Origin: Xestospongia bergquistia
Lineage: Eukaryota; Porifera; Demospongiae; Haplosclerida; Petrosiidae
Assembly (NCBI GenBank): GCA_963965975.1
Contig: OZ014425.1
Location: 2,679,501-2,743,500 of the forward strand
Length of the DNA: 64,000 nt
Reading direction: 5' to 3'
In this document: piece after piece, positions 14,741 through 28,044 of the stretch
Layout of the letters: each line of letters opens with the position of its first letter
Numbering within the stretch: position 1 is the first letter of the stretch
Translations under genes and position numbers: made by a program
The notes under the pieces: model-generated
Databases searched by the model: none
Told to the model about the DNA's origin: nothing
The model's input: the letters and a program-made list of their open reading frames with translations, nothing else

Positions 14741-15700
14741 GCAAGCTAACTTACTAAATTGTTAATAGCTGTTTATTTAGTTAGTGCCATAGAGTCCAGT
14801 AGACTGAGCAGTTTATTTTATAAAATTCTCTTAATAGTCTAAACCTTCTAAAGTGTCTAACATTAAGACTTTAGAGCGTTAATGCAAACTAAGTTACTAA
14901 ACTGTTAATAGCTGTTTATTTAGTTAGTGCCATAAAGTCCTTTAGACTGAGCAGTTTATTTTATAAACTTCTCTCAATAGTCTAAACCTTCTAAAGTCTT
15001 TAACTTAAAGACTTTAGAGCGTTAATGCAAACTAACTTACTGAACTGTTAATAGCTGTTTATTTAGTTAGTGCCATAAAGTCCTTTAGACTGAGCAGTTT
15101 ACTTTATAAACTTCTCTCAATAGTCTAATCCTTCTAAAGTCTTTAACTTAAAGAGTTTAGAGCGTTAATGCAAACTAACTTACTAAACTGTTAATAGCTG
15201 TTTATTTAGTTAGTGCCATAAAGTCCTATAGACTGAGCAGTTTACTTTTTAAACATCTCTCAATAGTCTAAACCTTCTAAAGTCTTTAACTTAAAGACTT
15301 TAGACCGTTAATGCAAACTATCTTACTAAACTGTTAATAGCTGTTTATTTAGTTAGTGCCATAAAGTCCTTTATACTGAGCAGTTTACTTTTTAAACTTC
15401 TCTCAATAGTCTAAACCTTCTAAAGTCTTTAACTTAATGACTTTAGACCGTTAATGCAAACTATCTTACTAAACTGTTAATAGCTGTTTATTTAGTTAGT
15501 GCCATAAAGTCCTAGAGACTGAGCAGTTTACTTTATAAAATTCTCTCAATAGTCTAAACATTCTAAAGTCTTTAACTTAAAGACTTTAGAGCGTTAATGC
15601 AAGCTAACTTACTAAATTGTAAATAGCTGTTTATTTAGTTAGTGCCATAGAGTCCAGTAGACTGAGCAGTTTATTTTATAAAATTCTCTTAATAGTCTAA
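14741..15700. repeat. Satellite block copied at 858 bp (6 x 143)
   Basis: The variant GCAAGCTAAC occurs at 14741 and 15599, exactly six monomers apart. Both are followed by the same CATAGAGTCCAGTAGACTG change. A similar pair, CAAACAAACT with TACATAGATAG, lies at 16601 and 17173, a spacing of 572 bp (4 x 143). Confidence 0.8.
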
Positions 15701-18700
15701 ACCTTCTAAAGTGTCTAACATTAAGACTTTAGAGCGTTAATGCAAACTAAGTTACTAAACTGTTAATAGCTGTTTATTTAGTTAGTGCCATAAAGTCCTT
15801 TAGACTGAGCAGTTTATTTTATAAACTTCTCTCAATAGTCTAAACCTTCTACAGTCTTTAACTTAAAGACTTTAGAGCGTTAATGCAAACTAACTTACTG
15901 AACTGTTAATAGCTGTTTATTTAGTTGGTGCCATAAAGTCCTTTAGACTGAGCAGTTTACTTTATAAACTTCTCTCAATAGTCTAAACCTTCTAAAGTCT
16001 TTAACTTAAAGAGTTTAGAGCGTTAATGCAAACTAACTTACTAAACTGTTAATAGCTGTTTATTTAGTTAGTGCCATAAAGTCCTATAGACTGAGCAGTT
16101 TACTTTATAAAAATCACTCAATAGTCTAAACCTTCTAAAGTCTTTAACTTAAAGACTTTAGAGCGTTAATACAAATAAACTTACGAAACTGTTAATAATT
16201 GTTTATTTAGTTAGTGCCATAAAGTCCTGTAGACTGAGCAGTTTATTTTATAAACTTCTCTTAATAGTCTAAACCTTCTAAAGTCTCTAACTTAAAGACT
16301 TTAGAGTGTTAATGCACATTAACTTACTAAACTGTTAATAGCTGCTTGTTTACTTTGTCCCATAAAGTCCTTTAGACTCAGCAGTTTACTTTATAAACTT
16401 TTCTCAATAGTCTAAACCTTCTAAAATCTTTAACATAAAGACTTTATAGCGTTAATGCAAACTAACTTACTAAACTCTTAATAGCTGTTAATTTAGTTAG
16501 TGCCTTAAAGTCCTATAGACTGAGCAGTTTACTTTATAAAAATCTCTCAATAGTCTAAACCTTCTAAAGTCTTTAAATTAAAGACTTTAGAGCGTTAATA
16601 CAAACAAACTTACTAAACTGTTAATAGCTGTTTACATAGATAGTGCCATAAAGAACTGTAGACTGAGCAGTTTATTTTAAAATCTACTCTCAATAGTCTA
16701 AACCTTCTAAAGTGTCTAACATAAAGACTTTAGAGCGTTAATGCAAACTAACTTACTAAACTGTTAATAGCTGTTTATTTAGTTAGTGTCATAAAGTCCT
16801 TTAGACTGAGCAGTTTACTTTATAAAATTCTCTCAATAGTCTAAACCTTCTAAAGTCCTTAACTTAAAGACTTTATAGCGTTAATGCAAACTAACTTACT
16901 AAACTGTTAATAGCTGTTTATTTAGTTAGTGCCACAAAGTCCTTTAGACTGAGCAGTTTACTTTATAAACTTCTCTCAATAGTCTAAACCTTATAAAGTC
17001 TTTTCCTTAAAGACTTTAGAGCGTCAATGCAAACTAACTTACTAAACTGTTAATAGATTTTTAATTAATTAGCGCCAAAATGTCTTGTAGACTGAGCAGT
17101 TTACTTTATAAACTTCACTGAAGAGTCTAAACATTCTAAAGTCTTTAACTTAAAGACTTTAGAGCGTTAATACAAACAAACTTACTAAACTGTTAATAGC
17201 TGTTTACATAGATAGTGCCATAAAGAACTGTAGACTGAGCAGTTTATTTTAAAATCTACTCTCAATAGTCTAAACGTTCTAAAGTGTCTAACATAAAGAC
17301 TTTAGAGCGTTAATGCAAACTAACTTACTAAACTGTTAATAGCTGTTTATTTAGTTAGTGCCATAAAGTCCTTTAGCCTAAGCAGTTTTCATTAAAAACT
17401 TCTCTCAATAGTCTAAACCTTCTAAAGTCTTTAACTTAAAGACTTTAGAGCGTTAATGCAAATTAACTTACTAAACTGTTAATAGCTGTTTAATTAGTTA
17501 GCGCCATAAAGTCCTTTAGACTGAGCAGTTTACTTTATAAACTTCTCTCAATAGTCTAAACCTTCTAAAGTTTTTAACTTAAAGACTTTATAGAATTAAT
17601 GCAAACTAACTTACTAAACTGTTAATATCTGCTCATTTAGTTAGTGCCATGAAGGCCTTTGGACTGAGCAGTTTACTTTCTAAACTTGTCTCAATAGTCT
17701 AAACCTTCTAAAGTCCTTAACTTAAAGACTTTAGAGCGTTAATGCAAACTAACTTACTAAAATGTTAATAGTTGTTGATTTATTTAGTGCTAAAAAGTCC
17801 TTTAGTCTGCGCAGTTTACTTTATAAACTTCTCTCATTAGTCTAAACCTTCTAAGGTCTTTAACTTAAAGACTTTAGAGCGTTAATGCAAACTAATTTAC
17901 TAAACTGATAATAGCTGTTTATTTAGTTAGTGCCACAAAGTCCTTTAGGCTGAGCAGTTTACTTTATAAAATTGTCTCAATAGTTTATATCTTCTAAAGA
18001 CTTTAACTTAAAGACTTTAGAGCGTTAATGCAAAGTAACTTACTAAACTGTTAATATCTGTTTATATAGTTAGTGCCATAAAGTCCTTTAGAGTGAGCAG
18101 TTTACTTTATAAACTTCACTCAATAGTCTAAACATTCTAAAGTCTTTAACTTAAAGACTTTAGAGCGTTAATGCAAACTAACTTACTGAACTGTTTATAG
18201 CTGTTTATTTAGTTAGTGACATAAAGTCCTTTAAACTCAGCAGTTTACTATATAAACATCTCTCAATAGTCTAAACCTTCTAAAGTCTTTAACTTGAAGA
18301 CTTAAGAGCGTTAATGCAAACTAACTTACTAAACTGTTAATAGATATTTAATTAATTAGCTCCAAAATGTCCTTTAGAATGAGCAGTTTACTTTATAAAC
18401 TTCACTGAATAGTCTAAACGTTCTAAAGTCTTTAACTTAAAGACTTTAGAGCGTTAAAGCGAACTAACTTACTAAACTGTTAGTATCTGTTTATTTAGTT
18501 AGTGCCATAAAGTCCTTTAGACCAAGCAGTTTTCATTAAAAACTTCTCTCAATAGTCTAAACCTTCTAAAGTCTTTAACTTAAAGACTTTAAAGCGTTAA
18601 TGCAAACTAACTTACTAAACTGTTAATAGCTGTTTAATTAGTTAGCGCCATAAAGTCCTTTAGAATGACGAGTTTATTTTATAAACTTCTCTCAATAGTC

Positions 18701-21700
18701 TAAACCTTCTAAAGTCTTTAACTTGAAGACTTTAGAGCATTAATGCAAACTAACTTACTAAGCTGTTAATATCCGTTTATTTAGTTAGTGCCATAAAGTC
18801 CTTTCGACTGAGCAGCTTACTTTGTAACCTTCTCTCAATAGTCTAAACCTTCTAAAGAGTTTAACTTAAAGACTTTAGAGCGTTAATGCAAAATAACTTA
18901 CTAAACTGTTAATAGCTGTTTATTTAGTTAGTGCCACAAAGTCCTTTAGACTGAGCAGTTTACTTTATAAAGATCTCTCAATAGACTAAACCTTCTAAAG
19001 TCTTTAACTTAAAGACTTTAGAGCGTTAATGCAAACTAACGTACTAAACTGTTAATAGCTGTTTATTTAGTTAGTGCCATAATGTCCTTTAGAGTCAGCA
19101 GTTTACTTTATAATCTTTTCTCATTACTCTAAACCTTCTAAAGTCTTTAACGTAAAGACTTTAGAGCGTTAATGCAAATTAACTTACTAAACCGTTAATA
19201 GATGTTTATTTAGTTAGGGCCATAAATTCCTTTAAACTGAGCAGTTTACTTTAGAAAATTCTCTCAATATTTTAAACCTTCGAAAGTCTTTAACTTAAAG
19301 ACTTTAGAGCGTTAATGCAAACTAACTAACCAAACTGTTAATGGCTGTTTATTTAGTTAGTGCCATAAAGTCCTTTAGACTGAGGAGTTTACTTTATAAA
19401 CTTCTCTCAATAGTCTAAACCTTATAATGTCTTTTACCTAAAGACTTTAGAGCGTTAATGCAAAATAACTTACTAAACTGTTAATTGCTGCTTAAATATT
19501 TGGCGCCATAAAGTCCTTTAGACTGAGCAGTTTACTTTATAAACTTCACTGAATATTTTAAACCTTCCAAAGTCATTAACTTAAAGACTTTAGAGCGTTA
19601 AAGCAAACTAACTTACTAAACTGTTAATATCTGTTTATTTATTTAGTGCCATTAAGTCCTTTAGACTAAGCAGTTTACTTTAAACACTTTTCTCAATAGT
19701 CTAAACCTTCTAAAGTCTTTAACTTAAAGACTTTAGAGCGTTAATGCAAACTAACTGACTAAACTATAAATAGCCGTTTATTTAGTTAGTGACATATAGT
19801 CCTTTAGACTGAGCAGTTTACTTTATAAACATCTCTCAATAGTCTAACCCTTGTAAAGCCTTCAACTTAAAGACTTTAGAGCGTTAATGCAAACTAAGTT
19901 ACTAAACTGTTAATAGCGGTTGATTTAGTTAGTGCCATAAAGTCCTTTAGACTGCGCAGTTTACTTTATAAACTTCTCTCAATAGTCTAAACCTACTAAA
20001 GTCTTTAACTTAAAGACTTTAGAGCGTTAATGCAAACTACTTACTAAACTGTTAATATCTGTTTATTTAGTTAGTGCCACAAAGTCCTGTAGGCTGAGCA
20101 GTTTACTTAATGAAATTGTCTCAACATTAATGCAAACTAACTTACTAAACTGTTAATATCATTTATTTAGTTAGTGCCATGAAGTCCTTTAGACTGAGCA
20201 TTTTACTTTATAACCTTCTCTCAATAGTCTAAACCTTCTAAAGTCTTTAACTTAAAGACTTTAGAGCGTTAATGCAAACTAACTTACTAAACTGTTAATA
20301 GCTGTTTATTTAGTTAGTGCCATAAAGTACTTTAGACTGAGCAGTTTACTTTATAATGTTCTCTAATTACTCTAAACCTTTTAAAGTTTTTAACGTAAAG
20401 ACTTTAGAGCGTTAATGCAAACAAAATTACTAAACTGTTAATATCTGTCTATTTAGTTAGTGCCACAAAGTCCTTTAGACTGAGCAGTTTACTTTATAAA
20501 CTTCTCTCAATAGTCTAAACCTTCTAAAGTCTTTAACTTAAAGACTTTAGAGCGTTAATGCAAACTAACTTACTAAACTGTTAATATCTTTTTATTTAGT
20601 TAGTGCCATAAAGTCCTTTAGACTGAGCAGTTTAGTTTATAACCTTCTCTGAATAGTCTAACCCTTCTAATGTCTTTAACTTAAAGACTTTAGAGGGTTA
20701 ATGCAAACAAACTTTCTAAACTGTTAATAGCTGTTTATTTAGTTAGTGCCATAAAGTCCTTTAGACTGAGCAGTTTACTTTGTAATCTTCTCTCATTACT
20801 CTAACCTTCTAGAGACTTCAACTTAAAGACTTTAGAGCGTTAATGCTAACTAACTTACTAAACTGTTAATAACTGTTTAATTATTTAGTGCCACAATGTC
20901 CTTAAACTGAGCAGTTTACTTTATAAACTTCCCTCATTTGTTTAAACCTTCTTAAGTCTTTAACTTAAAGACTTTAGAGCGTTAATGCAAACTAACTTAC
21001 TAAACTGTTAATAGCTGTTTATTTAGTTAGTGCCATAAAGTCCTTTAGACTGTGCAGTTTACTTTATAAAATTCTCTCAATAGTCTAAACCTTCTAAAGT
21101 CTTTAACTTAAAGACTTAGAGCGTTAATGCAAACTAATTTACTAAAGTGTTAATAGCCGTTTATTTAGTTAGTGCCACAAAGTCCTTCAGACTGAGCAGT
21201 TTACTTTATACACATCTCTCAATAGTCTAAACCTTCTAAAGTCTTTAACTTGAAGACTTTGGAGCGTTAATGCAAACTAACTTACTAAACTGTTAATAGC
21301 TGTTTATTTAGTTATTGCCTTAAAGTCCTTTAGACTGAGCAGTTTACTTTAAAAACTTCTCTCAATAGTCTAAACCTTCTAAAGTCTTTAACTTAAAGAC
21401 TTTAGAGCGTTAATGCAAACAAACTTACTAAACTGTTAATATCTGTTTATTTAGTCAGTGCCATAAAGTCCTTTATACTGAGCAGTTTACTTTAAAAACT
21501 TTTCTCAATAGTCTAAACCTTCTAAAGTCTTTAACTTAAAGAGTTTAGAGAGTTAATGCAAACTAATTTACTAAACTATTAATAGCTGTTTATTTAGTTA
21601 CTGCCACAAAGTCCTTCAGACTGAGCAGTTTACTTTATAAACTTCTCTCTATAGTCTAAACCTTCTAAAGTCTTTAACTTAAAGACTTTAGAGCGTTAAT

Positions 21701-24700
21701 GCAAACTAACTTACTAAACTGTTAATAGCTGTTTATTTAGTTAGTGCCATAAAGTCCTTTAGACTGAGCAGTTTACTTTATAATCTTCTCTCATTACTCT
21801 AAACCTTCTAAAGTCTTTAACATAAAGACTTTAGAGCGTTAATGCAAACTAACTTACTAAACTGTTAGTATCTTTTTATTTAGTTAGTGCCATAAAGTCC
21901 TTTAGACTGAGCAGTTTACTTTATAACCTTCTCTCAATAGTCTAAACCTTCTAAAGTCTTTAACTTAAAGACTTTAGAGCGTTAATGCAAACTAACTTAC
22001 TAAACTGTTAATAGCTGTTTATTTAGTTAGTGCCATAAAGTCCTTTAGACTGAGCAGTTTACCTTATAATCTTGCCTCATTACTCTAAACCTTCTAAAGT
22101 CTTTAACTTAAAGACTTTAGAGCGTTAATGCAAACTAACTTACTAAACTGTTAATAACTGTTTATTTATTTGGAGCCATAAAGTCCTTTAGACTGAGCAA
22201 TTTACTTTATAAACTTCTCTCATTAGTCTAAACCTTCTAAATTCTTTAACTTAAAGACTTTAGAGCGTTAATGCAAACTAACTTACTAAACTGTTAATAG
22301 CTGTTTATTTAGTTAGTGCAATAAAGTCCTTTAGACTGAGCAGTTTACTTTATAAACTTCTCTCAATAGTCTAAACCTTCTAAAGTCTTTAACTTAAAGA
22401 CTTTAGAGCGTTATTGCAAACTAACTTACTAAACTGTTAATAGCTGTTTATTTAGTTAGTGCCACAAAGTCCTTTAGACAGAGCAGTTTACTTTATACAC
22501 TTATCTCAATGGTCTAAACCTTCTAAAGTCTTTAACTTAAAGACTTTAGAGCGTTAATATAACTAACTTACTAAACTGTTAATAGCTGTTTATTTAGTTA
22601 GTGCCATAAAGTCCTTTAGACTAAGGAGTTTACTCTATAACCTTTTCTCAATAGTCTAAACCTTCTAAAGTCTTTAACTTAAAGACTTTAGAGCGTTAAT
22701 GCAAACTAACTTACTAAACAGTTAATATCTTATTATAGAGTTCGTGCCATAAAGTACTTTAGACTGAGCAGTTTACTTTATAAACGTCTCTCAATAGTCT
22801 AAACCTTCTAAAGTCTTTAACTTAAAGACATTAGAGTGTTAATGCAAACTAACTGACTAAAGTGTTAATAGCTGTTTATTTAGTAGTGCCACAATGTCCT
22901 TTAGAGAGAGCAGTTTACTTTATAAACTTCTCTCAATAGTCTAAACCTTCTAAAGTCTTTAACTTAAAGACTTTAGAGCGTTAATGCAAACAAACATACT
23001 AAACTGTTAATAGCTGTTTATTTAGTTATTGCCATAATATCCTTTAGACTGAGCAGTTTACTTTATAAACTTCACACAATAGTCTAAACCTTCTAAAGTC
23101 TTTAACTTAAAGACTTAAGAGCGTTAATGCAAACTAACTTACTAAACTGTTAACATCTGTTTATTTAGTTCATGCCATAGTGTCCTTTAGACTGAGCAGT
23201 TTACTTTATAATCTTCTCTCATTAGTCTAAACGTTCTAAAGTCTTTACCTTAAGGACTTTAGAGCGTTAATGCAAACTAACTTACTAAACACTTAATAGC
23301 TGCTTATTTATTTAGTGCCATAAAGTCCCTTAGACTGAGCAGTTTACTTTATAAATTCTCTCATTAGTCTAAACCTTCTGAAGTCATTAACTTAAGGACT
23401 TTAGAGCGTTAATGCAAACTAACTTACTAAACTGTTACTAGCTGTTTATTTAGTTCGTGCCATAAAGTTGTTTAGACTAAGCAGTTTAATTTATAAACGT
23501 CTCTCAATAGTGTAACCCTTCTAAAGACTTTAACTTAAAGACTTTAGAGCGTTAATGCAAGCTAACTTACTAAACTGTTAATACCTGTTTATTTAATTAG
23601 TGCCATAGAGTCGTTTAGACTGAGCAGTTTACTTTATAAAATTCTTTCAATAGTCTAAACATTATAAAGTCTTTTACTAAAAAGGCTTTAGAGCGTTAAT
23701 GCAAACTAACTTACTAAGCTGTTAATAGCTGTTTAATTAGTTTGCGCCATAAAGTCCTTTAGACTGAGCAGTTTATTTTATAAACTTCTCTCAATAGTCT
23801 AAACCTTCTAAGGTCTTTAACGTAAAGACTTTAGAGCGTTAATGCAAACTAACTTACTAAACTGTTAATATCTTTTTATTTAGTTAGTGCCATAAAGTCC
23901 TTTAGACTGAGGAGTTTACTTTATAACCTTCTCTCAATAGTCTTAACCTTCTAAAGTCTTTAACTTGAAGACTTTAGAGCGTTAATGCAAACGAACTTAC
24001 TAAACTGTTAATAGCTGTTTATTTAGTTAGTGCCATAAAATCCTTTAGACTGAGCAGTCTACTTTATAATCTTCTCTCATTACTCTAAACCTTCTAAAGT
24101 CTTTAACTTAAAGACTTTAGAGCGTTAATGCAAACTAACTTACTAAACTGTTAATACCTGTTGATTAAGTTAGTGCCATAAAATCCTTTAGACTGAGCAA
24201 TTTACTTTATAAACTTCTCTCATTAGTCTAAACCTTCTAAAGTCTTTAACTTAAAGACTTTAGAGCGTTAATGCAAACTAACTTACTAAACTGTTAATAG
24301 CTGTTTATTTAGTTAGTGCCACAAAGTCCTTTAGACTGAGCAGTTTACTTTATAAACTTCTCTCAATAGTCTAAACCTTCTAAAGTCTTTAACTTAAAGA
24401 CTTTAGAGCGTTAATGCAAACTAACTTACTAAACTGTTAATAGCTGTTTATTTAGTTAGTGCCACAAAGTCCTTTAGACTGAGCACTTTACTTTATAAAC
24501 TTCTCTCAATAGTCTAAACCTTCTAAATTCTTTAACTTAAAGACTTTAGAGCGTTAATGCAAACTAACTTACTGAACTGTTAATAGCTGTTTATTTAGTT
24601 AGTGCCGTAAAGTCCATTAGACTGAGCAGTTTACTTTATAACCTTCTCTCAATAGTCTAAACCTTCTAAAGTCTTTAACATAAAGACCTTAGAGCGTTAA

Positions 24701-27244
24701 TGCAAACTAACTTTCTAAAATGTTAATAGCTCTTTATATAGTTCGTGCCATAAAGTCCTTTAGACTGAGCAGTTTACTTTATAAACTTCTCTCAATAGTC
24801 TAAACCTTCTAAAGTCTTTAACTTAAAGACTTTATAGCGTTAATGGAAACAAAGTTACTAAACTGTTAATAGCTGTTTATTTAGTTAGTGCCATAAAGTC
24901 CTTTAGACTGAGCACTTTACTTTATAAACTTCTCTCAATAGTCTAAACATTCTAAAGTCTTTAACTTAAAGACTTTATAGCGTTAATGCAAACTAACTTA
25001 CTAAACTGTTAATAGCTGTTTATTTAGTTAGTGCCATAAAGTCCTTTAGACTGAACACTTTACTTTATAAACTTCTCTCAACAGTCTAAACCTTCTAAAG
25101 TCTTTAACTTAAAGACTTTAGAGCGTTAATGCAAACTAACTTACTAAACTGTTAATATCTGTTTATTTAGTTAGTGCCATAAAGTCCTTTAGACTTAGCA
25201 GTTTAGTTTATAAACTTCTCTCAATAGTCTAAACCTTCTAAAGTCTTTAACTTAAAGACTTTAAAGCGTTAATGCAAACAAACTTGCTAAACTGTTAATA
25301 GCTGTTTAATTAGTTATTGCCATAAAGTCCTGTAGAATGAGCAGTTTACTTTATAAACTTCACTCAATAGTCTAAACCTTCTAAAGTCTTTACCTTAAAG
25401 ACTTTAAAGCGTTAATGCAAACTAACTTACTAAACTTTTAATAGCTGTTTATTTATTTATTGCAATAAAGTCCTTTAGACTGCGCAGTTTACTTTATATA
25501 CTCCTTTCAATAGTCTAAACCTACTAAAGTCTTTAACTTAAAGACTTTAGAGCGTTAATGCAAACTAACTTACTAAACTGTTAATAGCTGTTTATTTAGT
25601 TAGTGCCATAAAGTCCTTTAGACTGAGCAGTTTACTTTATAATCTCCTCTCATTACTCTAAACCTTCTAAAATCTTTAACTTAAACACTTTAGAGTGTTA
25701 ATGCAAACTAACTTACTAAACTGTTAATGCCTGATGATTTAGTTTGTGCCATAAAGTCCTTTAGACTGAGCAGTTTACTTTATAAAATTCTCTCATTAGT
25801 CTAAACCTACTAAAGTCTTTAACTTAAAGACTTTAGAGCGTTAATGCAAACTAACTTACTAAACTGTTAATAGCTGTTTATTTAGTTAGTGCCATAAAAT
25901 CCTTTAGACTGAGCAGTTTACTATATAAACTTCTTTCAATAGTCTAAACCTTCAAAAGTCTTTAATTTAAAGACTTTAGAGCGTTAATGCAAAATAACTT
26001 ACTAAACTGTTAATAGCTGTTTATTTAGTTAGTGCCATAAAGTCCTTTAGACTGAGCAGTTTACTTTATAAACTTCACTCAATAGTCTAAACCTTCTAAA
26101 GTCTTTAACTTAAAGACTTTAGAGCGTTAATGCAAACAAACTTACTAAACTGTTAATAGCTGTTTATTAGTTAGTGCCATAAAGTCCTTTAGACTGAGCA
26201 GTTTACTTTATAAACTTCTCTCAATAGTCTAAACCTTCTAAAGTCTTTATCATAAAGACTTAAAGCGTTAATGCAAGCTAACTTACTAAACTGTTAATAG
26301 CTGTTCATTTAGTTAGTGCCATAAAGTCCTTTAGACTGAGCAGTTTACTTTATAAACTTCTCTCAATAGTCTAAACATTCTAAAGTATTTAACTTAAAGA
26401 CTTTAAAGCGTTAATGCAAACTAACTTACTAAACTGTTAATAGCTGTTTATTTAGTTAGTGCCATAACGTCCTTTAGACTGAGCAGTTTACTTTATAAAC
26501 TTCTCTCAATAGTCTAAACCTTCTAAAGTCTTTAACTTAAAGACTTTACAGCATTAATGAAAACTAACTTACTAAACTGTTAATAGCTGTTTATTTAGTT
26601 AGTGCCATAAAGTCCTTTAGACTGAGCAGATTACTTTATAAACTTCTCTCAACAGTCTAAACCTTCTAAAGTCTTTAACTTAAAGACTTTAGAGCGTTAA
26701 TGCAAATTAACTTACTAAACTGTTAATAGCTGTTTATTTAGTTAGTGCCATAAAGTCCTTTAGACAGAGCTGTTTACTTTATAAGCTTCACTCAATAGTC
26801 TAAACCTTCTAAAGTCTTTAACTTAAAGACTTTAGAGCGTTAATGCAAACTAACTTACTAATCTGTTAATAGATGTTTATTTAGTTAGTGCGATTAATGT
26901 CCTTTAGACTGAGCAGTTTACTTTGTAAACTTCTCTCAATAGTCTAAACCTACTAAAGTCTTTAACTTAAAGACTTTAGAGCATTAATGCAAACTAACTT
27001 ACTAAACTGTTAATAGCTGTTTATTTAGTTAGTGCCATAAAGTCTTTTACACTAAGCAGTTTACTTTATAAAATTCACTCAATAGTCTAAACTTTCTAAG
27101 GTCTTTATCTTAAAGACTTTAGAGCGTAATGCAAACAAACTTACTAAACTGTTAATAGCAGTTTGCTTAGTTAGTTCCATTAAGTCCTTTAGACTGAGCA
27201 GTTTACTTTATAAGCTTCACTCAATAGTCTAAACATTCTAAAGG

Positions 27245-27329
27245 CTGAGAATTCAAGTCATAGAAAGGAGAAAGACATGTCAACGTACATACTTTTTGGT
27301 GACTGTTTAGAGGATTGCAAAAGTAAGTA
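27245..27329 (+). repeat. Left terminal inverted repeat
   Basis: This is the inverted partner of 29355-29439. It contains an ATG at 27277 and ends at a splice-donor-like GTAAGT (27323). It begins directly after a satellite monomer broken inside the CTAAAG of the palindrome. Confidence 0.9.
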
Positions 27330-27761
27330 GTTTAGTCATCCTATTTATTAAAAATAAAACAACAACCTTGTATTGTATTCATTTGCCAATGTCAATACTT
27401 TCTGGTGGTTGGGTTGGCCTTGTGGTTTATAGCTCACTAAGTAATTACATAATTGAGGTAGCTTTCAGCCTCTATTGTTTTAGTGATTTCTTTGATATCA
27501 TTTCATTAGTCACTTAATGTATACATTCACTAAAATTAGTTATAAAATTTGCATATACCGTTTAGATACTTTCAATATACTTTTACATTCCTTACAGGTC
27601 GGAGTAATGAAGTTTCCTTAAAGGACATTCTGTGTTTCTTTACTGGTTCATCAGCTGTACCTCCATTCGGGTTTGATATAGATCCAACCCTGTCATTCAG
27701 TCACAATGCAGTTTATCCAACGGCCTCTACATGTACTTTCTCACTCACTCTACGTACATGA
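27277..27761 (+). pseudogene. HECT-domain C-terminal fragment, two exons, inside the transposon arm
   Basis: Exon 1 (27277-27322) starts MSTYILFGDCLEDCK. A GTAAGT donor at 27323 and a CTTACAG acceptor ending at 27597 bound a 275-nt intron. Exon 2 (27598-27761) continues in frame and contains DILCFFTGSSAVPPFGF and NAVYPTASTCTF before a TGA. The pattern FxTGSxxVPPxGF followed by YPTAxTCxxxLxLP is the extreme C-terminus of HECT E3 ubiquitin ligases, which carries the catalytic Cys (the TC). The rest of the HECT domain, about 280 residues, is absent, so no ligase activity is expected. Exon 2 overlaps the second inverted-repeat segment, and the right arm also keeps a YPTATTCTF-like remnant. It looks like a host or transposon HECT gene captured by the arms. 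It could be expressed as a short peptide, but nothing shows this. Confidence 0.7.
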
Positions 27762-28044
27762 TACTACAATGACTATAATCAATTTAAGCTCAAAATTGAT
27801 CAGGCCTTTCTTTACTTGTCATGGTGGGTTTGCTGTAGTTTGATTAATGTTACATTCAATATATATTTATGTTCTTGATAGTTTATCTTATGCTCATTGT
27901 ATTCATTTTATGTTGATTTTATTTTATGTTTTTTGATAGTATTGTCTATCTAATGCTTGTATACTTCTGATAAATTTTTGGTAATTTTTTTTTATTTTAC
28001 ATTCAATCTGTTTATATTTTAGAAGGGATTCATATTTTCAAAAA

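Larger units (their letters stand above)
1..27244. repeat. 143-bp satellite DNA array, about 190 monomers
   Basis: Head-to-tail monomers fill the whole interval without any gene. The first unit starts near 3, the next at 146, giving 143 bp. Small indels change single units, for example 2 extra bases near 163 and a collapsed unit near 20127. Each monomer contains a palindrome (first copy 14-42: arms TCTAAAGTCTTTAA and its complement around a single C). It also contains a second hairpin with arms like GAGAAGTTTA/TAAACTTCTC around CTTTA; most units have one mismatch (GAGCAG). A weaker pairing joins ACTAAC and GTTAGT. The array starts at or before the window edge and ends abruptly at the transposon. 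AT-rich monomers of this size are typical of centromeric or heterochromatic satellites; the location is inference. Confidence 0.97.

Noticed and set aside
1-27244. Satellite as CRISPR array, telomere or hammerhead ribozyme repeat
   Set aside because: Monomers are contiguous with no unique spacers, the motif is not telomeric, and no CTGATGA...GAAA ribozyme core is present.
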